The position numbers were made by a program, and so were the translations under genes. The notes beneath the pieces were generated by a model. It was not told the origin of the DNA, made no database searches, and worked only from the letters and a program-made list of their open reading frames with translations. Below are positions 1 through 7,101 of a stretch of DNA of 15,180 nt, piece by piece. Numbering within the stretch: the stretch's first letter is position 1; every line of letters begins with the position of its first letter. The DNA lies in assembly GCF_015058545.1 (NCBI RefSeq), contig NZ_SVCB01000053.1:1-15180 (forward strand), read 5' to 3'. Source of the stretch: Veillonella sp. GTDB lineage: Bacteria > Bacillota > Negativicutes > Veillonellales > Veillonellaceae.

Positions 1-1
1 A

Positions 2-382
2 GAATTGAAAACTAAAATGGATGAATTGTCTTTTGATGCTTCCTATGCACAACGTTATGTAAACGAAGGTTTCAGTGGCGGCGAACGCAAAAAGAACGAA
101 ATTTTGCAGATGTCCGTATTGAACCCGAAATTGGCTATGCTTGACGAAACTGACTCCGGCCTTGACGTTGACGCTGTTCGTATCGTATCTGACGGTGTAG
201 ATCGTTTCCATACGAAAGACAACGCTGTACTTATCATTACTCACCATAACTCCATTTTGCAGAAATTAAAACCTGATTTCGTGCATGTATTAATTGACGG
301 CCGCATCGTAAAAACCGGCGACGCTTCCTTGGTAGCGGAAATTGAAAGCAAAGGCTATGATGCTTACAAAGCGTTAGTTTAG
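2..382 (+). CDS. sufC: SufC, Fe-S assembly ATPase (3' part only)
   Basis: This is the C-terminal half of the ABC-type ATPase of the SufBCD scaffold, which uses ATP to drive cluster assembly on SufB-SufD in the cytoplasm. The 5' end, with Walker A, lies before the window. Visible are the ABC signature in the form FSGGERKKNE, the Walker B and D-loop stretch LAMLDETDSGLD, and the H-loop region LIITHH. FSGGE in place of LSGGQ and the DETDSGLD ending are typical of SufC. The stop codon overlaps the AGGAGG ribosome binding site of sufB, so the genes are translationally packed. Identity is certain from motifs plus the following sufB-D-S-U order. No promoter is visible for the operon because its start is outside the window. 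Confidence 0.96.
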   Translation, partial: ELKTKMDELSFDASYAQRYVNEGFSGGERKKNEILQMSVLNPKLAMLDETDSGLDVDAVRIVSDGVDRFHTKDNAVLIITHHNSILQKLKPDFVHVLIDGRIVKTGDASLVAEIESKGYDAYKALV

Positions 383-391
383 GAGGCACTC

Positions 392-1801
392 ATGGAAACT
401 AGAAAGAAAACATACGTGGAGGATATGGACCGTGGCGTCTACGATATTAAGAATGAATTCGAATATTCTTATAAATCGGATGCGGGCTTAACGGAAGATA
501 TTATCCGCGAAATTTGGGAAAATAAAAACGAACCGGAATGGATGCTCGATTTTCGTTTAAAATCTTTGCGCATCTACAATGAATTGGATATTCCAAACTG
601 GATTCCGGATATTAGCGGCCTTGATATGGCTAATATTGTTACCTATGTTAAACCGAAAGTTGACATGAAAGGTGACTGGAACGAAGTTCCGGAAGATATT
701 AAGAGCACCTTTGACCGCTTGGGGATTCCGGAAGCGGAAAAAACATCCCTCGCCGGTGTAGGCGCTCAGTACGACTCCGAAGTTGTATATCACAGCATTC
801 AGGAAGACCTCGTAAAACAGGGCGTTATTTATACTGATATTGAAACGGCGCTTCATGAATATGAAGATATCGTAAAGAAATACTTCATGACCTTGGTTCC
901 TCCAACAGACCATAAATTTGCTGCCTTGCATGGTGCTGTATGGTCCGGCGGTTCCTTCGTGTATGTTCCGAAGGGCGTACAAGTGGACATTCCGCTTCAG
1001 TCCTATTTCCGTTTGAACGCACCGGGTGCCGGTCAGTTCGAACATACTTTGATTATTATTGAAGAAGGTGCTAAAGCACACTTCATCGAAGGTTGTTCCG
1101 CTCCTAAATACAATGTAGCCAACTTACATGCCGGTTGTGTTGAATTATTTGTAAAAGATAATGCAACCCTTCGTTATTCCACGATTGAAAACTGGTCTAA
1201 GAACATGTACAACTTGAACACTAAACGTTGTACAGTCGGTAAGAACGGTACCATTGAATGGGTTTCCGGTTCCTTCGGTTCCAAAGTATCCTGCTTGTAT
1301 CCAATGAGTATTTTAGCCGGTGAAGGCGCTCATTGTGAATTTACCGGTGTAACCTTTGCCGGTGAAGGTCAGTACTTGGATACCGGTGCTAAAGTAGTTC
1401 ACGTAGCACCTCATACAACCTCCAATATTAACTCCAAATCTATCTCTAAGAGTGGCGGTGCCGCTATTTACCGCGGTGTCTTGAACATTGGTAAAAATGC
1501 AGAACACGCGAAAGCTACCGTTTCTTGTGAATCCTTGATGTTGGATGAAATTTCTCAATCTGATACAATTCCTTCCATTTCTATCGAAAACGACAATGTG
1601 GACTTGGGTCATGAAGCTAAGATTGGTCGTATTTCCGACGAAGCTATTTTCTACTTGATGACTCGCGGTATCAGCGAAGAAGAAGCTCGCGCCATGTTGG
1701 TACGCGGTTTCGTAGAACCGATTTCCAAAGAATTGCCATTGGAATATGCGGTAGAAATGAATAATTTGATTTCCTTAGAGCTTGAAGGCTCTATCGGTTA
1801 G
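392..1801 (+). CDS. sufB: SufB, Fe-S cluster scaffold protein
   Basis: SufB is the scaffold of the SufBC2D complex on which nascent Fe-S clusters form from SufS-derived sulfur. The 469-residue product has the SufB-type N-terminal helical part followed by the right-handed beta-helix core, for example AVWSGGSFVYVPKGV near residues 182-196 and FEHTLIIIEEGAKAHFIEGCSAP near 217-238. The C-terminal motif AKATVSCESLMLDE contains Cys379, which by alignment from memory matches the catalytic Cys (E. coli Cys405). The helical tail FYLMTRGISEEEARAMLVRGF is shared with SufD. ATG 392 is preceded by AGGAGG at 381-386, which overlaps the sufC stop. Length fits the family (about 470-495). In E. coli the gene order is sufABCDSE and in B. 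subtilis sufCDSUB; here it is C-B-D-S-U. Confidence 0.97.
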   Translation: METRKKTYVEDMDRGVYDIKNEFEYSYKSDAGLTEDIIREIWENKNEPEWMLDFRLKSLRIYNELDIPNWIPDISGLDMANIVTYVKPKVDMKGDWNEVPEDIKSTFDRLGIPEAEKTSLAGVGAQYDSEVVYHSIQEDLVKQGVIYTDIETALHEYEDIVKKYFMTLVPPTDHKFAALHGAVWSGGSFVYVPKGVQVDIPLQSYFRLNAPGAGQFEHTLIIIEEGAKAHFIEGCSAPKYNVANLHAGCVELFVKDNATLRYSTIENWSKNMYNLNTKRCTVGKNGTIEWVSGSFGSKVSCLYPMSILAGEGAHCEFTGVTFAGEGQYLDTGAKVVHVAPHTTSNINSKSISKSGGAAIYRGVLNIGKNAEHAKATVSCESLMLDEISQSDTIPSISIENDNVDLGHEAKIGRISDEAIFYLMTRGISEEEARAMLVRGFVEPISKELPLEYAVEMNNLISLELEGSIG

Positions 1802-1810
1802 GAGGTACAG

Positions 1811-2860
1811 ATGAGTAACGTATTATTTAATGAACTCCCAAGACCTACTTTCCGATGGTTACAGGTAAATCATACGGAAGGCACGGTTGCCGGTGGTAAT
1901 ACAGCGGCAGCAGTTACGGTAAGCGCTAATGAAGGCGTTGTTACCGAGCTAACTGCTAAAGCTTTATTAAAAGCTGATTTTGAAGGGGCGGAAGCTACTT
2001 CTTTAGCAGCCGTAACCAATGATTTTACTAAAGGCATGGCCATTACAGTGCCGGCCGGCGGTAATGAAAAAGTAATTATCACGATTGATGCCGAAGGTAA
2101 AAGCGTAGGCGATAGAACTCGTTTGGCAATCGACGTGGCTAAAGATGCTTCTTTGGAAGTATTATATGTAGTTAAAGGGGCAGCCGAAACCGGTGGTTTG
2201 AACCTTTTAACAGAAGTTAAAGCAGCTGAAAACGCGAACGTAGTTTTCAAAAAAGTACAGCTTCTCAGTGAAGGGGTACAGCAAATTGAACATCGTTACA
2301 GTCAATTGGCAGCTAACAGTAAAGTCGAATACTTAAATGTAGAATTAGGTAGTGGCGAAAGCTTCTTACACTATACGCAAGACCTTGTTGGTGAAGAAGC
2401 ACATATTGTTCACGATTTAGCGTACTTAGGCGACAATAACCAGAAATTTGATATTTCTATGCTTATGTCCCACGTAGCACCTAAATCCGTCAGCGATATT
2501 CATGTACTCGGTGCTTTAGGCGACAACGCTAAGAAGTCTTTCCGCGGCACTTTGGACTTCATTCGAGGCAGTATTGCTTCCGAAGGTGCGGAAGAAGATA
2601 CTTGTGTATTACTTGATCCGACTGTTAAATCGGTTTCCTTACCGTTATTGCTCTGTAAAGAAGACAATGTAGTAGGTAACCATGCGGCCAGCGCCGGACA
2701 GCTCGACAAGACTAAATTGTTCTACTTGATGAGTCGCGGTTTCAGCGAAGACGAAGCTAAACATATTATTGTAGAATCTATGTTGCGACCTGTTATTGAT
2801 CGACTTAATGATGAAGAATTAGAAGAGATTGTATTGCAAGCCGTACGTGCAAAGATTTAA
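1811..2860 (+). CDS. sufD: SufD, Fe-S cluster scaffold partner
   Basis: SufD is the partner of SufB in the SufBC2D complex; the cluster is thought to form at the SufB-SufD interface. The 349-residue protein is shorter than the usual 400 or more, mainly in a short, diverged, Ala/Val-rich N-terminal half. The C-terminal core is well kept: HVLGALGDNAKKSFRGTLDF near 231-250, the LLCKEDNVVGNHAASAGQLD motif around Cys282 and His291 (His291 matches the conserved SufD His, E. coli His360), and the tail FYLMSRGFSEDEAKHIIVE. An AGGAGG ribosome binding site again overlaps the upstream stop (1799-1801) and sits 7 bases before ATG 1811. Which partner is SufB and which SufD is clear from the Cys/His pattern. 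Confidence 0.93.
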   Translation: MSNVLFNELPRPTFRWLQVNHTEGTVAGGNTAAAVTVSANEGVVTELTAKALLKADFEGAEATSLAAVTNDFTKGMAITVPAGGNEKVIITIDAEGKSVGDRTRLAIDVAKDASLEVLYVVKGAAETGGLNLLTEVKAAENANVVFKKVQLLSEGVQQIEHRYSQLAANSKVEYLNVELGSGESFLHYTQDLVGEEAHIVHDLAYLGDNNQKFDISMLMSHVAPKSVSDIHVLGALGDNAKKSFRGTLDFIRGSIASEGAEEDTCVLLDPTVKSVSLPLLLCKEDNVVGNHAASAGQLDKTKLFYLMSRGFSEDEAKHIIVESMLRPVIDRLNDEELEEIVLQAVRAKI

Positions 2861-2882
2861 TTGAAGAATAAGAGGGTGTATT

Positions 2883-4112
2883 ATGAAGTCGATTGCAGAA
2901 GCTTATAAAGATTTTCCTATATTGCAAAGAGAACATAAAGGCCATCGCTTGGTGTATTTAGACAGCGGTGCGACAACTCAGGTTCCGGAATATGTAATTA
3001 ATGCTTTGGAAACTCATTTAAAGAATCACAACGGTAATCCGCATCGCGGAGCGCATATTTTAGCGGTGGAAGCGTCCGAAGCGTACGAAACAGCACGTGA
3101 TACGGTACAGCGTTTCATTAATGCCAAATATCGCGAAGAAATCGTATTGACACGTAATACTACGGAAAGTCTCAATTTAATTGCTTTCAGCTATGGTATG
3201 CATAATGTTAAAAAAGGTGACAAAATCGTAATCACCGTTGCGGAACATCATGCCAACCTAGTAACTTGGCAGCGTGTAGCTCAGACTACGGGCGCTACCT
3301 TGGAATACATGTACCTTGATGAAAGCGGTCATCTTAAAGACGGCGAAATGGATAAAATCGACAGCCATACGAAGATTGTAGCCTTTGCTCATGTAAGTAA
3401 TGTACTGGGCATGGAATTCCCGGTAGCAGAATTGACTAAGCGCGCTCACGACGTGGGTGCCGTAGTCGTTCTCGACGGCGCTCAATCGGCACCTCATAAG
3501 AAAATTGATGTGCAGGCCCTTGATTGTGATTTCTTCGTTTTCTCGGGCCATAAAATGTGTGCTTCCCAAGGTATCGGTGTTATGTACGGTAAACGTCACT
3601 TATTGGAAGCCATGCCACCATACCTATTGGGCGGTGACATGATTGAATACGTACAGGAACAAACCACTACATACAATGAAGTACCGTATAAATTTGAAGC
3701 CGGTACGCCAAATGCTCATGGCGCTGTAACTTTAAAAGCCGCCATTGAATATTTGGAACAGTTTGGTATGGATAATATCAATGCGTACGAAAAAGAATTG
3801 GTAGCCTATGTGTTGCCGAAACTTGTGGCTATTCCTCATGTTAAAGTATTGGGTTCCGAAGATCCTAAAGAAAAACATGGCGTTATTGCTTTTACCATTG
3901 ATGATGTACATCCACATGATGTGGCTACGATTTTGGACAGCTATGGCGTTTGCATTCGTTCCGGCCACCATTGTGCTCAACCGCTCGGTGTGTACTACAA
4001 AGTACCTGCCTCTAACCGTATGAGCATGTACGTCTACACCCGTAAAGAAGATCTCGATATCTTCTTGGACGCTGTTAAAAAAGTAAGACCTACCATGGGC
4101 TTTGAAGATTAA
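2883..4112 (+). CDS. sufS: SufS, group II cysteine desulfurase
   Basis: This PLP-dependent enzyme converts L-cysteine to L-alanine and holds the sulfur as a persulfide for cluster assembly. The 409-residue product is full length. Lys224 in FVFSGHKMCASQGIG is the PLP Schiff-base lysine; DGAQSAPH (198-205) holds the Asp and Gln that contact the PLP ring; TRNTTESLN (90-98) is the phosphate-binding region. Cys364 in IRSGHHCAQPLG is the persulfide-forming Cys on the short loop typical of group II (SufS) enzymes. The partner SufU follows directly. ATG 2883 lies 22 bases after sufD with GAGGGTG upstream as the likely ribosome binding site. The operon context rules out CsdA-type use elsewhere. Confidence 0.97.
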   Translation: MKSIAEAYKDFPILQREHKGHRLVYLDSGATTQVPEYVINALETHLKNHNGNPHRGAHILAVEASEAYETARDTVQRFINAKYREEIVLTRNTTESLNLIAFSYGMHNVKKGDKIVITVAEHHANLVTWQRVAQTTGATLEYMYLDESGHLKDGEMDKIDSHTKIVAFAHVSNVLGMEFPVAELTKRAHDVGAVVVLDGAQSAPHKKIDVQALDCDFFVFSGHKMCASQGIGVMYGKRHLLEAMPPYLLGGDMIEYVQEQTTTYNEVPYKFEAGTPNAHGAVTLKAAIEYLEQFGMDNINAYEKELVAYVLPKLVAIPHVKVLGSEDPKEKHGVIAFTIDDVHPHDVATILDSYGVCIRSGHHCAQPLGVYYKVPASNRMSMYVYTRKEDLDIFLDAVKKVRPTMGFED

Positions 4113-4148
4113 GAAAAGGTTACAGAAAACTAGAAGGAGTTCCTTAGT

Positions 4149-4583
4149 ATGGAAATGGATCAGTTATATACTGAGTTAATTTTAGAACATAATCAGGATA
4201 AACGTAATAAGCGCTTGTTGGATACCTTTACCGTATCTGAACATGGTCACAACCCAAGTTGCGGCGATGATTTGACCTTACAGGTCGATGTAGAAGACGG
4301 TATGGTTAAAGATGCCGCTTATACCGGTTCCGGTTGTGCCATCAGCCAAGCATCCGCTTCGATGATGATTGATATCATTAAAGGGAAGAGTGTTGAAGAA
4401 GCATTCCGCTTAGTCGATCTTTTCCTCGGTATGATTAAAAAAGAAGTAACGGATGAAGCTGAGTTGGAAGAGTTGGAAGATGCCATGGCACTTCAAAATA
4501 TTTCCAATATGCCGGCTCGTGTAAAATGTGCCGTTTTGGCATGGCATACACTTAAAGAAGCATTGAAAAAAGAAGCAAATTAA
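4149..4583 (+). CDS. sufU: SufU, zinc-dependent sulfurtransferase
   Basis: SufU accepts persulfide sulfur from SufS and passes it to SufB, as in Gram-positive bacteria. The 144-residue protein shows the four zinc ligands of the family: Cys38 and Asp40 in NPSCGDD, Cys63 in GSGCAIS, and Cys127 in RVKCAVLAW. An insert rich in Glu (about residues 96-112) between the third and fourth ligands is typical of SufU and absent from the scaffold protein IscU. ATG 4149 has AAGGAG at 4134-4139; ATG 4155 would be too far from it. This is the last gene of the operon, followed within 25 bases by a hairpin terminator. No sufE-like gene is present, consistent with SufU serving as the sulfur acceptor. Confidence 0.95.
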   Translation: MEMDQLYTELILEHNQDKRNKRLLDTFTVSEHGHNPSCGDDLTLQVDVEDGMVKDAAYTGSGCAISQASASMMIDIIKGKSVEEAFRLVDLFLGMIKKEVTDEAELEELEDAMALQNISNMPARVKCAVLAWHTLKEALKKEAN

Positions 4584-4605
4584 TAATTAATTGCTGAAAT
4601 ACATG

Positions 4606-4656
4606 AAAAGGAGTTAACCTATAACAACCTTGTTGCTATGTGTTAACTCCTTTTTA
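4606..4656 (+). terminator. Rho-independent terminator of the suf operon
   Basis: Thirteen-base perfect inverted arms (4606-4618 and 4642-4654) enclose a loop that can itself pair, and end in a run of five T. It begins 23 bases after the sufU stop. The A-rich left flank makes it partly bidirectional, so it may also stop the minus-strand ferredoxin-like gene. Confidence 0.92.
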
Positions 4657-4721
4657 ACAATCGGCAAACCGATTCTTAGTATTAAATTGCTGTAATTTGT
4701 AGCGCTTTTAATAAGCAACTA

Positions 4722-4973
4722 TTAATCTTCTTTTTTTGCACCCGGTTTTGGTAATTTGCCCATATCTTGCAACAGTTTCACGATACGAACACCGCAGTTT
4801 TTACCGCCGCAGGAACCGGTACCGGCGCCGGTGCGTTCTCTGATTTTAGGAATGGTATCACAGCCGTCATTGATGGCTTCTTTAATCGTCTTGCGCGATA
4901 TACTGCGACAGGTACAAACTTTAGTGTACTTGTCCAAAATGCTGTCGGGAACTTTTTGTTCTTCAAAATCCAT
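4722..4973 (-). CDS. BFD-like [2Fe-2S]-binding protein
   Basis: This is a small soluble protein (83 residues) with the Fer2_BFD cysteine pattern CxC-x32-CxxxxC (Cys20, Cys22, Cys55, Cys60), as in bacterioferritin-associated ferredoxin and in domains of NifU and nitrite reductase. It probably binds one [2Fe-2S] cluster and acts as an electron carrier or a cluster or iron handling factor; the partner is unknown. Helical stretches between the Cys pairs (RKTIKEAINDG, TIPKIRERTG) fit the fold, and the Lys-rich tail PKPGAKKED is extra. An ideal ribosome binding site (AGGAGGT on the minus strand) precedes the ATG. The gene converges on the suf operon, which could supply its cluster. No bacterioferritin gene is nearby, so calling it Bfd proper would be a guess. 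Confidence 0.85.
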   Translation of the reverse strand: MDFEEQKVPDSILDKYTKVCTCRSISRKTIKEAINDGCDTIPKIRERTGAGTGSCGGKNCGVRIVKLLQDMGKLPKPGAKKED

Positions 4974-4984
4974 AGCTTTACCTC

Positions 4985-5002
4985 CTATACTACTCAGTAT
5001 AG
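4985..5002. promoter_or_regulatory. Palindrome in the leader of the BFD-like gene
   Basis: A perfect 7-base inverted repeat with a 4-base spacer (CTATACT-ACTC-AGTATAG) lies just upstream of the ribosome binding site of the BFD-like gene. A weak minus-strand promoter (TTGAAT at 5035-5040, TATATG at 5012-5017, 17-base spacing) would start transcription right before it. It could be an operator for an iron or redox sensor, or simply a small hairpin near the ribosome binding site. It does not match a Fur box I recognise. Confidence 0.35.
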
Positions 5003-5137
5003 CTTCTTGTACATATACTTATACATAAAATCTGATTCAAAACTCATTAGTTTAATCTATCTGTAACCTTATTGTATCATAGATTGCAAATTCTATGTTA
5101 ATAAGAATAAGCGAGTTAATAAAGAAAGGAAGAACCT

Positions 5138-5815
5138 ATGATTTGCGTTTTATTCGATTTAGATGGCACGCTTACCGATTCCGCGGAAGGTATTAAAAAA
5201 TCCGTTGTCTATGCTTTGGAAAAGAAAGGGGTACCCGTACCGGGTGATGAGATTTTAACACTCTTTATCGGGCCACCTATTGTTGATTCATTGCGCGAAC
5301 ACTGCGGCATGAACGATGAAGAAGCAGCCGAAACATACGGTTATTTTAAAGAACGTTATGAAACTATCGGTAAATTTGAAAATCGTGTTTATGAAGATGT
5401 AGAGCGCATGTTGGTTACTTTGCGTCAAACTAATACCTATGTGGCGGTGGCAACGGCTAAACCGCAGCATTTGGCTAATGAGGTATTGGAACACTTTGGC
5501 CTTACCAAATATTTTGAAATCATCAAAGGGGCCGATGCAGCCCGTGGTGTTACCCATAAGGATGATGTTTTAAAAGAAGCGTTAGCGGCGATGCAAGAAA
5601 TTTCCTCTAATCGCACTAAAAAAGACATTACCGGTTGGTATATGGTAGGCGACCGTAAATACGATATGGAAGCGGCTAAAAAGCTTGGTTGCCGTGCTGT
5701 AGCGGTGACTTACGGCTATGGCTCACGTGAGGAGTTGGAAGCCGCCGGTGCTGATTATCTCTGCGATACACCGTCTGATGTTATCTTAAATATTGCGGTA
5801 GATACTTTGCTGTAA
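5138..5815 (+). CDS. HAD-superfamily phosphatase, Gph/PpaX-like
   Basis: This cytoplasmic HAD-fold hydrolase of subfamily IA has 225 residues. Motif I is FDLDGTLTDS with nucleophile Asp7 and acid/base Asp9; motif II is the Thr in ATAKP (Thr106); a motif III Lys lies near 141; motif IV is VGDRKYDMEAA with Asp172 and Asp176 for Mg2+. The helical cap inserted after motif I (about 15-80) is the type found in phosphoglycolate phosphatase (Gph), PpaX and related 5'-nucleotidases. Substrate cannot be told from sequence; the glycolate or lactate dehydrogenase-like gene nearby makes phosphoglycolate salvage a possible but unproven link. ATG 5138 has AAAGGA at 5125-5130. It is a single-gene unit ended by a hairpin terminator. 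Confidence 0.9.
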   Translation: MICVLFDLDGTLTDSAEGIKKSVVYALEKKGVPVPGDEILTLFIGPPIVDSLREHCGMNDEEAAETYGYFKERYETIGKFENRVYEDVERMLVTLRQTNTYVAVATAKPQHLANEVLEHFGLTKYFEIIKGADAARGVTHKDDVLKEALAAMQEISSNRTKKDITGWYMVGDRKYDMEAAKKLGCRAVAVTYGYGSREELEAAGADYLCDTPSDVILNIAVDTLL

Positions 5816-5835
5816 AATACAACTGCATAGCGAAT

Positions 5836-5890
5836 AAAAGCTATTCTCCTATTATAATGTTATATTTATAATACAGAGAATAGCTTTTTT
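5836..5890 (+). terminator. Rho-independent terminator after the HAD gene
   Basis: Thirteen-base perfect arms (5836-5848 and 5876-5888) carry a 27-base A/T loop that contains a further 8-base inverted repeat, and are followed by six T. A short T run on the other strand means it could also stop speD transcripts that read through the tandem repeats. Confidence 0.9.
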
Positions 5891-5930
5891 GTTGCAAAAT
5901 CTTAATTTTATTGGTTTTCACAGCACATTA

Positions 5931-6023
5931 CTATAGCCATTAGTAAATGGCTAGCTGTAGCCTTAGTAAACGGTTAGCTGTAGCCTTAGTAAACGGTTAG
6001 CTATAGCTTTAGTAAATGGCTAG
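5931..6023. repeat. Four tandem 23-bp hairpin-forming repeats
   Basis: There are four head-to-tail units: 5931-5954 (24 bp), 5955-5977, 5978-6000 and 6001-6023 (23 bp each). Units 2 and 3 are identical. Units 1 and 4 differ at a few positions. Unit 1 holds a perfect 7-base palindrome (TAGCCAT...ATGGCTA); the others keep a weaker version with G-U pairs or mismatches. The array ends 3 bases before the speD stop codon, so it is the immediate 3' untranslated region of speD. Confidence 0.9.
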
Positions 6024-6026
6024 CTG

Positions 6027-6538
6027 TTAGTCGCGAGGTTGTGGGTCGCGTTTTTTAGCAATGACATTGAACACTTTTTTGCCCGTATTTTTTAATTTGG
6101 AGCCCGTTTGCTTAAGGCTCATACGAGTACGGGTAACACGGGCCATAGCGGATAGGGAAGTCTTCTTACGAGGCTTCATATCACGAATAGATCCGAAGTC
6201 GCCACGGTTGATGCTGGTTGCTTTAACTCGTTCAGCACCAAAGGATTGTTTTAAAACGCGCATGATTAGAGTTGCTTGGAGCGGTAAGTCAAAGGTATAA
6301 ATATCTACGGCGACATAGCCCATGTCCGGATAGGCATGAACGGCGATGTGGCAATGGGGAGACACGGCCAATAACACCACTTCGTCATCCAGTACCTGGC
6401 AGCTGATTTCATCGATCGGCTGTTGTGCTGCTTCCAAAGCATTGGTCACGCTTTCCTGAATGATTAGCGGGGAATTGACTACGTCTTCAAACAAGTATAT
6501 AAATCTATTAATAAATGAGTTCCTATTGCGTTAGACAT
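6027..6538 (-). pseudogene. speD: SpeD-like S-adenosylmethionine decarboxylase homologue, split by a frameshift
   Basis: SpeD decarboxylates S-adenosylmethionine for polyamine synthesis and makes its pyruvoyl cofactor by self-cleavage. ATG 6538, with a GGAAGG ribosome binding site, encodes the typical N-terminus MSNAIGTHLLIDLYTC and then meets a stop at 6479-6481. The rest (FEDVVNSPLIIQES onward, 154 residues, open to 6027) lies in the -1 frame. Joined after Cys16 the protein is 170 residues. In joined numbering Cys63 sits where the family has the Ser that becomes pyruvoyl, His68 is kept, and Phe83 replaces the catalytic Cys. A basic tail of about 45 residues is added. The body has no stops over 154 codons, so the break is recent, a sequencing artefact, or read through by frameshifting. 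An alternative TTG start at 6494 would lose the conserved N-terminus and has no ribosome binding site. Confidence 0.8.
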
Positions 6539-6737
6539 ACTTACACCTTCCTTATTGAGTATCGTCGTATATTAGATAAATTGAGTTTCTTAGTTTACAC
6601 TTACTATTACTGGTATTGTTATTGTTTAATCCCTTGTTATACCGATGGTTAGAACTTAGCTCCAGGATCGCAATATCCTATTAGTATGAGCGTAAGTACA
6701 ATTATTTTATGACTTTTATGTATTCTTATATCGTTTT

Positions 6738-6767
6738 ATTATACCTTGAAACAGGGCTAATTGTAAA
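6738..6767 (-). promoter_or_regulatory. Probable speD promoter
   Basis: On the minus strand TTTACA (6762-6767) and TATAAT (6738-6743) are 18 bases apart. Transcription would start near 6731, giving a leader of about 190 bases before the speD ATG at 6538. Confidence 0.6.
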
Positions 6768-7011
6768 ATGGTAAAAGATACATCAAGTACATTGTGTGCT
6801 AAATAATAAAAACGGGGATAAAATATCTTGTATTATGAGAATTACTATTAATTAACTTTAAAATGAGTTTTATGAATTATTAACCTCTAAAATAAAAAAT
6901 TTATTCATTTCGTGGAATCAAATGTACATTGAGTATTTTAACTTTTCCGTAATTTATAGGTTTTTACAAGGTCCCTTTACATATGAGTATTGGTTATGCT
7001 TATATAGTTGA

Positions 7012-7040
7012 TTTACATGATAAGTTCGGTATGCTATCCT
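7012..7040 (+). promoter_or_regulatory. Promoter of the FAD/Fe-S dehydrogenase
   Basis: TTTACA (7012-7017) and TATCCT (7035-7040) are separated by 17 bases, with a TG at 7032-7033 forming an extended -10. Start would be near 7047, about 55 bases before the ATG at 7102. Confidence 0.6.
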
Positions 7041-7101
7041 AAATCTATATGAAGTCGTACAGTAGTGCTGAGTGGCACAATACGATGTGGGAGGTCCTAA
7101 T

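Larger units (their letters stand above)
6539..7101. other. Gene-free interval between speD and the dehydrogenase
   Basis: About 560 bases without a convincing gene. It holds the speD leader (6539-6731) with a small hairpin at 6664-6679 (5-base arms), the speD promoter, an AT-rich stretch (6770-7000) in which I see nothing specific, and the promoter of the downstream dehydrogenase. I do not recognise a riboswitch in the speD leader. Confidence 0.6.

Noticed and set aside
1870..2250. Minus-strand open frame inside sufD
   Set aside because: It is a shadow of the sufD coding frame, low in complexity, with no ribosome binding site; the same holds for the other long antisense frames within suf and the dehydrogenase.
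4756..5066. Plus-strand open frames opposite the BFD-like gene
   Set aside because: They lie antisense to a gene with a clear cysteine pattern and perfect ribosome binding site and have no recognisable domain.
5931..6023. Possible CRISPR-like array
   Set aside because: The units are directly tandem at 23 bp without spacers and are themselves variable, so it is a tandem repeat.
7072..7101. GTG 7072 as start of the dehydrogenase
   Set aside because: The ribosome binding site GGGAGG at 7089-7094 lies inside this extension and is spaced for ATG 7102.
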